This document shows, piece after piece, positions 8,528 through 15,580 of a stretch of 51,319 nt of DNA. Position 1 is the stretch's first letter. Every line of letters starts with the position of its first letter. The DNA is from an uncultured Pseudomonadota bacterium (lineage in GTDB: Bacteria > Pseudomonadota > Alphaproteobacteria > RF32 > CAG-239), in the NCBI GenBank assembly GCA_902763905.1, contig CACWUA010000011.1, positions 1 to 51,319 of the forward strand, in the 5' to 3' direction. The position numbers and the translations under genes are program-made. The notes under the pieces were generated by a model. The model saw only the letters and a program-made list of their open reading frames with translations, made no database searches and was not told where the DNA came from.

Positions 8528-10198
8528 TTAAAGCTGCTTGCCGTCAGAGTTCTTCTTGGCGGCAAAATGAGCTTGCATAATCCGCTTGTTCATTCTGACA
8601 TCTTCCGGACGTTTCAACGTATCAACTTCAATGCCGGCAGTTCTCAACTGCTGAGCAAAACGTTTCATTTCCTGTTTAATAAACTTGGCATACTCGGCAT
8701 TATCCATAACCGTTACTTTATTGAAATCCATCACAATGCCGCTGTCACAATCCAAATCGCCGAATAACGGATGGTCGGGAATACCGTAATCTTTAATTAT
8801 AAACAAGTCATAATCGCGCGAAATGGCCTTATAATCAACATATATTTTACGCCGTCTCATAGTGTTGTCTTTATCTCTATAAAACGAAATCCCCTCCATA
8901 ATTTCGGCATCGGTACACTGCCCGTTAGGATATCCTGATTTGCGAATGTACGGACGAATGTCGTCGATTTTATGATATTCCAAGACGCGGCAATCATCAT
9001 TGGGAACAATATGCCAACTGTCTTTAAAGTTTCGCTCTTTCCACGCGGTATATTGTTTATCGCAAAATTCTTCCCATTGTCCCATATTTTCATCACGCTG
9101 CAAAGCCAACGAAGTCCACAATCCGCCGGATGGTTTATCCATTATCGGTGCCGGATAATTATCAATATAGCGCCCGTTGATAACGCGATGAAACTTTTCC
9201 GCCGTCGGCTTTTCCGGTCCGGCATTAATCAAAACATAGCGCAAGCTGTTCGGCATTACCGCCATGTCTTTTTTATCGGTATTTTTCAAGCGATGAACTC
9301 TTCTTTCCACTTTGGCTTTAAAGGCTTCCAACTCAAGTTCTTCTTCGCGCTTAGCTTTTTCCTCCGCATATATTTCGCCAAACGAGCGAGGATCATCTTT
9401 CATTTTTTTGAAACTTTCATACAAAATCTGCGACTTAAGTTCACACAAACGGTTATGTGACGGATCCATAAACAAATGATACATATTTTGCTGAGTGCGG
9501 CGCGGAATGAGATTATCTGCCAGAATAAGGCTTTCCGTGATGGTATCGGTAGTTTGCGGAGATTTTATGGCATATTGCCCGTACAAATCGCGAAAGGCAA
9601 CTGCCAAGTGCTCTCTCAAATGCACTTGAGTACGTTCGTCGGCATTTTTTAGCAAATTTGATGCATTTTTAAGGATTACCGCCATACCTTTTTCGGCCAG
9701 AGTTTCGTTGCGCGAAATGCAAGTGCGGGCGGCATCCATTACATCGGCATCGCACAAATAGTCATTGATGACGTTGAGCGACATACGAGCTGTTTCCGGA
9801 TGACAGCTGACCAAAGATTTTATGCTGTTGCCCAGTTCATATTTGAGCTGCGGGGTAAGCTCGGATTTTGCGGCGCACTTGGCATAAGCTAAAGCAATTT
9901 CCATACTCTCTTTGTTGTCAAACGCGCGTTTAATTGAATAGTGCTTATTGGTATTAAGCGAAAGCATAACCAGATTCTCAATTTCGGTCGGATTTTCGAG
10001 CGCATTGTAATCGCGCGCCAGCTGCAGTTGTTCTTCCGGCTTTAATTTTGCCAAAAGCGGGTAATCGAGCTCATCATGAATTTCTTCCATAACTTTTTGT
10101 TTGAGTTCTTCTGCCGACAGCGGCGGCTCCATAGTTTTGAAGTCATCGGTAAATTCCTCTTCCAATTCGTGGCATTTGGCGATAATCTGTTCTAACAT
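8528..10198 (-). CDS. Unrecognised large soluble protein with a C-terminal GGLW-type domain
   Basis: I do not recognise a named family. The frame is open further upstream, but GGGGGAG sits 5-7 nt before the ATG at 10198 (MLEQIIAKCHELEEEF), giving 556 residues. Residues about 1-330 look like helical repeats (charged, Leu/Ala-rich, no membrane segment). A charged coiled-coil stretch EEKAKREEELELEAFKAKVE links to a different C-terminal half. That half has KPSGGLWTSLAL, then WEEFCDKQYTAWKERNF, WHIVPNDDCRVLEY and YDLFIIKDYGI. GGLWTS followed by a Trp/Cys-containing segment recurs in uncharacterised phage and bacterial proteins that I recall but cannot name with certainty; an enzymatic toxin-like fold is a guess. 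It is convergent with the binding-protein gene and lies next to tRNA-Trp. Confidence 0.75.
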   Translation of the reverse strand: MLEQIIAKCHELEEEFTDDFKTMEPPLSAEELKQKVMEEIHDELDYPLLAKLKPEEQLQLARDYNALENPTEIENLVMLSLNTNKHYSIKRAFDNKESMEIALAYAKCAAKSELTPQLKYELGNSIKSLVSCHPETARMSLNVINDYLCDADVMDAARTCISRNETLAEKGMAVILKNASNLLKNADERTQVHLREHLAVAFRDLYGQYAIKSPQTTDTITESLILADNLIPRRTQQNMYHLFMDPSHNRLCELKSQILYESFKKMKDDPRSFGEIYAEEKAKREEELELEAFKAKVERRVHRLKNTDKKDMAVMPNSLRYVLINAGPEKPTAEKFHRVINGRYIDNYPAPIMDKPSGGLWTSLALQRDENMGQWEEFCDKQYTAWKERNFKDSWHIVPNDDCRVLEYHKIDDIRPYIRKSGYPNGQCTDAEIMEGISFYRDKDNTMRRRKIYVDYKAISRDYDLFIIKDYGIPDHPLFGDLDCDSGIVMDFNKVTVMDNAEYAKFIKQEMKRFAQQLRTAGIEVDTLKRPEDVRMNKRIMQAHFAAKKNSDGKQL

Positions 10199-10285
10199 AT
10201 ACACTCCCCCTTTGTTGTTATGCTTGAGTGTATCACTTCCGCTCGCTTTTGTCAAAATAATTTTTTATAAACAATCCGAAGTGAT

Positions 10286-10361
10286 AGGGGTATAGCTCAG
10301 TTGGTAGAGCATTGGTCTCCAAAACCAAGTGTCGAGCGTTCGAATCGTTCTGCCCCTGCCA
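10286..10361 (+). tRNA. tRNA-Trp (CCA anticodon)
   Basis: A complete 76-nt cloverleaf with encoded CCA. Acceptor AGGGGTA pairs with TGCCCCT (one G-U). The D-arm is AGCTCAGTTGGTAGAGC, the anticodon loop CTCCAAA carries CCA, and the T-loop is GTTCGAATC. It is the only tRNA in this neighbourhood and is followed immediately by the tail element described separately. Confidence 0.97.
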
Positions 10362-10536
10362 ATAAAAAAGCACCCCTTGCGGGTGTTTTTTTGTTGGCAA
10401 AAGGGCAGAGTGATGAGAACGCTCGAGGAAGAGGTTCGACAAGGAGCCGCCGGCAGACGGGAGTATGCCGGTCAGCTGCAGCTGAAAGGCGACGCAGGTC
10501 GTGAGCGAAGCGAAACAATCGTTCTGCCCCTGCCAA
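10362..10536 (+). repeat. tRNA-Trp tail element: inverted and direct copies of the tRNA 3' end
   Basis: After the terminator, 10396-10426 read on the minus strand is a decayed copy of the tRNA-Trp T-arm and acceptor (CTCGAGCGTTCTCATC then GCCA). Its CCA end faces the real CCA across 33 bp. Next come a stem pairing GAAC(G)CTC with GAGGTTC, and a second hairpin CCGGCA/TGCCGG within 10449-10472. The motif GAGCGAAGCG follows at 10503-10512. The element ends with an exact 20-bp direct copy of the tRNA 3' end (10343-10362 repeated at 10517-10536, period 174 bp). Bases 10452-10473 are identical to a segment of the tRNA-Ser tail at 45358-45379. I see no ribosome-binding site for the Arg-rich frames that cross it. 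Confidence 0.85.
10366..10392 (+). terminator. Terminator 1 behind tRNA-Trp
   Basis: The hairpin CACCC with GGGTG is flanked by an A-run and seven Ts, and sits 5 nt past the tRNA CCA. It lies between the real CCA end and an inverted tRNA-like CCA end. Confidence 0.85.
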
Positions 10537-10543
10537 AAACGAC

Positions 10544-10568
10544 AAACTGCCCGTTTGGGCGGTTTTGG
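10544..10568 (+). terminator. Terminator 2 after the tRNA-Trp tail element
   Basis: AAACTGCCC and GGGCGGTTT form a stem around GTTT, directly after the duplicated tRNA 3' end. It could also serve the convergent hydrolase gene that ends at 10584. Confidence 0.75.
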
Positions 10569-10583
10569 TGTTTGAAAGCAGTA

Positions 10584-11357
10584 TTAGAAACAATATGTTA
10601 TGAATTTTGTAATCTTATCATTTAAATCAGATTGATTTTGCAACGTATCGTATACATGCGAGCAATTGTGCAAGATATAAAATTCTTTTTTACAGTTTAA
10701 GCATTTATAAAAGCGCTCATTGTCTTCTCGTGCCGAGGCAATATCTTGATCTCCGGTAACAATCAATACTGGCATATTCAAATTTTGAATGTTTGCATAA
10801 AAATTATAATTTTGCAAATCTTGTAAATAGGTGCTGTCTAAGTAGCAATCTATATTATTTCTGCGGCGAATAATTCCGCCATTCTGAAGCTGTTGAAAAA
10901 ATTCCGGAGAGTTTTTTTGTGTATTTTGAGATAGTTCATTTCCGTCAAAGATGGATGATAATAATATTAAACCTTCTACTTTATTGGGATTTTGTTCTGC
11001 AAAATTTAATATAACCGAACCACCTAAAGAATGACCAGCCAATAAAAAAGGTTCTATATAGAAATTTTTTGTTTTCAGCCAATTTATTACAGTTTGTATA
11101 TCGTCATACATTGATGAAAGTGTCGCACATGAGTGGTTATTAAAGCTTTCACCGCGGGAATTACGACAATCAAAAGTAACAACATAATAACCGCAATTAT
11201 TTAACGTTTTTACAGTTTGTAAAATAACATCTTGTTCTTTATAGCCGGTTATCCCATGACAAATTATTGCCATTTTGGATCGCGAAATATTTATAATAGG
11301 TTCAGAGATTTGAACGCATATATCCTCATTTTTTGAATTTTTAATAAAGTGTTTCAT
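10584..11357 (-). CDS. Alpha/beta-hydrolase fold serine hydrolase
   Basis: A cytoplasmic hydrolase or esterase of 257 residues. The triad is visible: nucleophile Ser110 in GHSLGG (108-113), acid Asp205 in TGDQD, and His234 in NCSHVYD. An oxyanion-type CHGITGYKEQD segment is at 33-43. It resembles the small acylglycerol lipase/esterase group with an Asn/Cys-rich cap at 140-190, but the substrate cannot be inferred. The ATG directly follows the stop codon of the upstream lipoprotein gene (TAA-ATG), so the two are translationally coupled. The gene is more AT-rich and Asn-rich than neighbouring housekeeping genes. Confidence 0.88.
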   Translation of the reverse strand: MKHFIKNSKNEDICVQISEPIINISRSKMAIICHGITGYKEQDVILQTVKTLNNCGYYVVTFDCRNSRGESFNNHSCATLSSMYDDIQTVINWLKTKNFYIEPFLLAGHSLGGSVILNFAEQNPNKVEGLILLSSIFDGNELSQNTQKNSPEFFQQLQNGGIIRRRNNIDCYLDSTYLQDLQNYNFYANIQNLNMPVLIVTGDQDIASAREDNERFYKCLNCKKEFYILHNCSHVYDTLQNQSDLNDKITKFITYCF

Positions 11358-12026
11358 TTATTTTTCCTCTTTTCTTTTGTATTGAGGTAGTTCTTTCAAT
11401 TGCAAATAAATTTCTTTAGATATTTGAGTAATGATTTCCACATATTCTTTTTGGCATTCGTCCGAGACCTTTATCCACGAGGTTTTATACGCTGCCAGCT
11501 CTTCTTGCGGTAATTTGTTCTTCATACAAGTAAATATTTTATTGTGCCAATAATCTACTTTTGCGCGTGACATTGCAGTTAAAATGGATATATCTATCAA
11601 TGGATCATTTTCCACTCCGATTAGGGATTTATCGGCTTGCGGATTGAAAATAAGCCAATATACCCAACCATAAAGCGGTTCGTATTCGTGTCCGTGCGAT
11701 TGGCGTACCCCATCGTATAGCGGTCGCCAAATTCCTTCGTCATCTGAGGCAGATTTTGGGTTGTCCATTTGTGCAATGACTTGCTTTTTTATATTTAGCA
11801 TATCCATCTCGCCAAACATAACCGAAGCGTGTGTTATTCCGTCTGCATAATTATTCTGGTCATTATGCGGAACCATGCGCTTTCCGTAATCATCTTTGAT
11901 CAATGCAAAGCCGTTGGCAAATTGTGATTCTTTATACAAATCATACGCAGTACTGTCAAAACCTTTTGTTTGCGGTTTACACGATAACAGTAACAGCAAA
12001 ATAGCTAAAATTTTATATTTAATCAT
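11358..12026 (-). CDS. Putative lipoprotein of unknown function, partner of the downstream hydrolase
   Basis: It has 222 residues. The N-terminus MIKYKILAILLLLLSCKPQ is a lipoprotein signal with the acylated Cys at residue 16. The mature part has no family I can name; features are the segments IWRPLYDGVRQSHGHEYEPLYGWVYWLIFNPQ and a Cys pair (TCMKNKL, SDECQKE) that might form a disulphide. It ends in a Lys/Glu-rich tail. It is the first gene of a two-gene operon with the alpha/beta hydrolase. That link suggests an envelope process with a hydrolytic step, which is inference. Confidence 0.75.
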   Translation of the reverse strand: MIKYKILAILLLLLSCKPQTKGFDSTAYDLYKESQFANGFALIKDDYGKRMVPHNDQNNYADGITHASVMFGEMDMLNIKKQVIAQMDNPKSASDDEGIWRPLYDGVRQSHGHEYEPLYGWVYWLIFNPQADKSLIGVENDPLIDISILTAMSRAKVDYWHNKIFTCMKNKLPQEELAAYKTSWIKVSDECQKEYVEIITQISKEIYLQLKELPQYKRKEEK

Positions 12027-12212
12027 TTTTAATCCTTATCGGTCAGGTTAATGCCTAAATAGTATATTTGAACTTTATATAAAAAACAACCAATAAATAT
12101 TTTGATGTTTATGCGGTTTTACGCACAATGCGATGATTAGAGTTTGACTGTTTTATCGGTTGTAATATATATTGGGGGTATATTTGCAGGTTATTATGTA
12201 GCGGAGTGTAGA

Positions 12213-13949
12213 ATGCCTAAGAAAATATCAGCGTTAGTGGCGTCGGTCATTGCAATTACAATGTTTGCGGTTTATTTGTTTAAGTCCGATGGTAAAGACA
12301 AAACAATACAAGCAGTAGAGGTGAAAAATGCCGAGTATTCTCAAATTACGCAGCCTAAACCTGTGGCTGCAAGTAACGAAATATCTACCGAGAAACAGAA
12401 AAAGAAAAAACATATTTTTCGTACCAAATATACTGATGCAATTGATATGGATGCATGGCAGTATAATAAAGAAAACGGTGTATATTATCAATTGGGGGTG
12501 TTGTATGTTCCGAATCCGGCAGATGAAAATTATGAAAGATTGGCATTGTTTGTGCCTGAAAAATTCTTGACCTGTAGTCTCAATAAAACAAAGAAATATA
12601 CCTGCGTCTTGCATAAATTGGGAGAAGTCGGACCATATACGGTTGCCACGGCGCCGATTGTGATACCTATTGAATCGAAGGACTATGCGGCGAATCCTCC
12701 GTTGACGGAATATCGAGATTTCAGCGTACATACGAAAAAAGGGCATATATACGTTCATGTCGGATTTCGCGGGATTGAATACGGAGCTCCGGCCGGTTTG
12801 GTTGATATTAAGGCAGCGATTCGCTATATTCGGCGCAATAAAGGAAAAATACCGGCAAATACCGACAGAATTTTCGTGTCCGGAATGGGAAGTGCCGGCA
12901 ATTTAGGCTCGTTGATAGGTGTATCTGCAGACAGTGTTTTGTTTAAGCCTTATCTAAAGGCATTGGGTGCATCGGATTATGTCAGCGATCAAGTTCACGG
13001 GGTTATGGTTTGGAACCCGATTACCGGTCTGGATGTGGCTAATGAAGCCTATGAATGGAATATGGGGCTAACTCGTGAAAATATGAGCGAACAGCAGCAA
13101 AAACTTTCACAAAAAATGGCATATGAGTATGCTAAATTTGTTAACAGAGCAGGGTTTCGTGATGAATATGGTAAGCCGCTGATGCTGCAATATTCAAATC
13201 GCGGTACTTATTGGGAAGGAACGTATTATCATTATGTGAAGCAGATAATTGAAAAATCTTTGAACGAGTTTTTAATAAGCAGTACATATCCTTTGTCGAT
13301 TGATGGTAAAAATTTGCCGGCATTTCTGACCGAGTATTCAGGGTATTTTATAGATCAGCAAAGATATTTACGGCGTTTGAATAAAAAGTTTAACTGGATT
13401 AAGTATGATAATAGTACCGATAAATATGTTATTGGCAGTATGGAAGATTTTGTGCGAATTATGAAACCTGCAACAAAATCTATAGGCGCGTTTGATTCGC
13501 CGAAGCGCGATAATACGGAGAATCTTTTGTTTGGCACCGGAGACGGAAACGGAAAACATTTTGATCAGCTAATGCCTAAAGTTTTGAAAAATAGCCCGGA
13601 GGCAAAAAAATATACCGATGATTGGTTTAAACCGGATGCGTTCGGTTCTTCGGTTCAGGACAGACTGAATATGTATACTCCTCTTTATTTTGTTTTGCCT
13701 TCATACGAGGGATATAACACAACCAAAGTAGCTCCTTTCTGGCGTGTTCGTTCAGGTATCAGTCAGACGGAAACGGCATTGGTTACAGAAATCAATTTGG
13801 CTTTGGCGTTAGTCAATTATCCTGCTGTTAAAAAAGTTGATTTTAAGGCAATTTGGGGACAGAGCCATGTAAAAGCGGAAGAAAAACAGCAAGAAAGTGA
13901 AGCTGCGTTTAGTAACTGGATTGACAAAGTGCTGTATGAAAGACGGTAG
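12213..13949 (+). CDS. Membrane-anchored subtype-B-tannase-like alpha/beta hydrolase with altered catalytic residues
   Basis: I start at the ATG at 12213 because GGAG lies 7 nt upstream; the open frame reaches a TTG at 12144. The protein (578 aa) has one N-terminal membrane segment (ISALVASVIAITMFAVYLF), a charged linker, then a tannase-like domain. Family landmarks are IFVSGMGSAGNLGS around Ser227, YLKALGASDYVSDQVHGVMVWNP, PITGLDVANEAYEW, and the C-terminal WRVRSGIS...VDFKAIWGQSH with His552. In characterised tannases the nucleophile sits in G-x-S-x-G and the acid in a RxGxxDxDT segment. Here the elbow reads M-G-S-A-G and the acid region reads RSGISQTET without the Asp. The fold is well supported. 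Activity, and certainly gallate-ester substrate, is doubtful. Confidence 0.75.
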   Translation: MPKKISALVASVIAITMFAVYLFKSDGKDKTIQAVEVKNAEYSQITQPKPVAASNEISTEKQKKKKHIFRTKYTDAIDMDAWQYNKENGVYYQLGVLYVPNPADENYERLALFVPEKFLTCSLNKTKKYTCVLHKLGEVGPYTVATAPIVIPIESKDYAANPPLTEYRDFSVHTKKGHIYVHVGFRGIEYGAPAGLVDIKAAIRYIRRNKGKIPANTDRIFVSGMGSAGNLGSLIGVSADSVLFKPYLKALGASDYVSDQVHGVMVWNPITGLDVANEAYEWNMGLTRENMSEQQQKLSQKMAYEYAKFVNRAGFRDEYGKPLMLQYSNRGTYWEGTYYHYVKQIIEKSLNEFLISSTYPLSIDGKNLPAFLTEYSGYFIDQQRYLRRLNKKFNWIKYDNSTDKYVIGSMEDFVRIMKPATKSIGAFDSPKRDNTENLLFGTGDGNGKHFDQLMPKVLKNSPEAKKYTDDWFKPDAFGSSVQDRLNMYTPLYFVLPSYEGYNTTKVAPFWRVRSGISQTETALVTEINLALALVNYPAVKKVDFKAIWGQSHVKAEEKQQESEAAFSNWIDKVLYERR

Positions 13950-14070
13950 TTAACAGCTTGAAAATATTCGGAATAATTGCCGAAAGATAAAAATTCGGTG
14001 CGTTTGCTTTTTTTTATTTACTTTTTGTCAAAAATAAATTACACTAAGCACAAAATAAATTTTTATGCTT

Positions 14071-14847
14071 ATGAAAAAATTATTATTTTTGGCCGCCGTA
14101 ATGATATTATGTGCCGCCTGTGAAAAAGATCCGGTGTTTGTGCAGGGTAATCCTAATGCGCATCATTTCATACCGACTGATGACAACGGTAAGCCCGATG
14201 ACAATGGTAAGCCCGATGACAACGGCAAGCCCGATGACAACGGTAAGCCCGATGACAACGGCAAGCCCGATGACAACGGTAAGCCCGATGACAATGGTAA
14301 GCCCGATGACAGCACCACTATCGGTAATACCGGTGATAACGGTTCGGTTTCAAAGCTGACCATTACCAGATTGTATTCCGTAGTTATGCGGCGTGAGATA
14401 CCTTATCCGTTTAAGGCCTATGTGATGCAGGTCAGCGATGGTAACTATTTTTACATGCTGCGTCTGCGCTATGACAAAGAATTGCATGTCGGGGATCAGA
14501 TTACATTTGGTGTGTTTTCTTTCTGTCCCAGCGAAATAGCCAAAATAAACGGTTATGACGTGGGAGATGTTACGGAAACTCCAGAGTATAACGAATCGGT
14601 TGATGCGGGAGAGTATTTGGTTGCAAGCGATCCGATAGAAGCTAAAATCAAACATATATTCTCGATGAAGATACGTTACAGTATCACAATATGGCCGATT
14701 GATACTTGGTTTATTGAAACCACGAAAGGAAATCTGATTTATGTGAAAAAGAGCAAGGTAAGCACTTCTCTTGATGTCGGCGACAATATAGTATATGAGG
14801 TATATACTCTGTTCCCGAACGAGGTTGTAGCTATAAAAGAACTTTAG
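14071..14847 (+). CDS. Putative lipoprotein with a DDNGKP repeat stalk
   Basis: MKKLLFLAAVMILCAACEKDP is a lipoprotein-like signal (Cys17), although the position -3 residue is Cys rather than Leu. After a short linker, seven perfect DDNGKP hexapeptides form a hydrophilic, probably extended stalk. The remaining 165 residues look like two similar beta-rich halves: LTITRLYSVVMRREIPYPFKAYVMQVSDGNYFYMLRL...LHVGDQITFGVFSFCPSEI and ...WFIETTKGNLIYVKKSK...LDVGDNIVYEVYTLFPNEV. The matching HVGDQITF/DVGDNIVY and FCPSEI/LFPNEV show an internal duplication. The function is unknown. An in-frame ATG also exists at 14065. I chose 14071 because the CTTATG context recurs in the other genes here that lack a Shine-Dalgarno. 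Confidence 0.75.
   Translation: MKKLLFLAAVMILCAACEKDPVFVQGNPNAHHFIPTDDNGKPDDNGKPDDNGKPDDNGKPDDNGKPDDNGKPDDNGKPDDSTTIGNTGDNGSVSKLTITRLYSVVMRREIPYPFKAYVMQVSDGNYFYMLRLRYDKELHVGDQITFGVFSFCPSEIAKINGYDVGDVTETPEYNESVDAGEYLVASDPIEAKIKHIFSMKIRYSITIWPIDTWFIETTKGNLIYVKKSKVSTSLDVGDNIVYEVYTLFPNEVVAIKEL
14179..14304 (+). repeat. 18-bp tandem repeat, seven units, coding for DDNGKP
   Basis: Seven in-frame copies of GATGACAACGGTAAGCCC with only synonymous changes (AAC/AAT and GGT/GGC). The near identity of units, including third positions, points to recent expansion and probable copy-number variation between strains. Confidence 0.97.
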
Positions 14848-14849
14848 AA

Positions 14850-14886
14850 AAAAGAATCTGTCTTAGCCGGCAGATTCTTTTTTTAT
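14850..14886 (+). terminator. Bidirectional terminator between the repeat lipoprotein and the small coiled-coil gene
   Basis: AAGAATCTG and CAGATTCTT pair around a 10-nt loop, with A and T runs on both sides. It serves the plus gene ending at 14847 and the minus gene ending at 14894. Confidence 0.85.
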
Positions 14887-14893
14887 GTGCTGA

Positions 14894-15049
14894 TTATTTG
14901 GCTGCTCGAGGTGTTTTGGTGCTTTCTTTTTCCAATTGCTTCATAATTCGGGCATGATCTCTCATGAGTTGTTTATGCTCCTTGGTAAATTGTTTGAAAT
15001 CTTCCTCTAATTTAGAAACACTTTTTTCTATTTTTTCGTAATTTTCCAT
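14894..15049 (-). CDS. Small coiled-coil protein (51 aa)
   Basis: AGGAG stands 7 nt before the ATG at 15049, so the protein is MENYEKIEKSVSKLEEDF... rather than the longer open frame upstream. It is almost entirely one charged heptad-like helix (KIEKSVSKLEEDFKQFTKEHKQ, shown as two halves KIEKSVSKLEED and FKQFTKEHKQ) with a basic TPRAAK tail. No transmembrane segment is present. It is probably an oligomerising accessory protein of unknown role. Confidence 0.6.
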   Translation of the reverse strand: MENYEKIEKSVSKLEEDFKQFTKEHKQLMRDHARIMKQLEKESTKTPRAAK

Positions 15050-15219
15050 TTTTTTCTCCTGTAATATGTTGGATTTACATATTTGATATATGTTAATTTG
15101 CGTGTGATTAAAACATAACATTTTGATATACGGGATATCTGCTTTATATTATATTAAAATATCCGGCATATTGAATTTCCGTATTTTAGCGTTATGTACA
15201 TAAGGCAGGAGAGAGAAAG

Positions 15220-15531
15220 ATGGAAATTTATGTTTTGGCAGCACTGGTGCTTGTTTATATAGGTTCCGCCATCATCGGTAATCGGGAGACGGTGCGCAAA
15301 ATTTGGACATTTGCTTTTATATGCGCCGGTTTTTTGACTGCCTTCGCTTTGTTTGCCTTAAGGATAAAACAGCAAGAAGTTATGCTGACAGCCGACAATT
15401 TTAATTGGTATTTTTTTCTGTATGTTTTCGGGGCGTTGGCGTTTGCACTCGGGATTATAAATTTGTGGATGTACCGTCGTCCGTTGTGGAATATGTTGCG
15501 TTTTTCCGCCGATGATACGGCAAAAGAATAG
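15220..15531 (+). CDS. Small inner-membrane protein with three predicted membrane segments
   Basis: It has 103 residues with a strong AGGAG before the ATG. Hydrophobic segments are at about 3-20 (VLAALVLVYIGSAIIG), 28-46 (WTFAFICAGFLTAFALFAL) and 63-84 (WYFFLYVFGALAFALGIINLW), followed by a short cytoplasmic tail ending DDTAKE. I do not recognise the family. It precedes the FAD dehydrogenase by 50 bp on the same strand and may be cotranscribed with it. Confidence 0.7.
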   Translation: MEIYVLAALVLVYIGSAIIGNRETVRKIWTFAFICAGFLTAFALFALRIKQQEVMLTADNFNWYFFLYVFGALAFALGIINLWMYRRPLWNMLRFSADDTAKE

Positions 15532-15580
15532 TTGCGTATTTGTTTTTTTGCGGCTATGATGCGGATGTTTGAGAGGGAAA

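Noticed and set aside
8514..8545. Short tandem copy TAAAGCTGCTTGCCGT between the convergent genes 7400-8515 and 8528-10198
   Set aside because: It is only two 16-bp copies at the convergent gene ends; slippage explains it and nothing suggests function.
10343..10536. Duplicated tRNA 3' ends as attL/attR of an ordinary integrated island
   Set aside because: The repeats are only 160-175 bp apart with no integrase or cargo between them. I kept the observation as a mini-element or RNA-structure finding instead.
10301..10625. Arg-rich short frames across the tRNA-Trp tail, reminiscent of the protamine-like peptide proposed for E. coli tyrT repeats
   Set aside because: They begin inside the tRNA gene without a ribosome-binding site, and no matching peptide is encoded in the Lys or Ser tails.
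14179..14304. The 18-bp repeat array as a CRISPR
   Set aside because: Units are directly adjacent with no spacers and stay in frame as DDNGKP.
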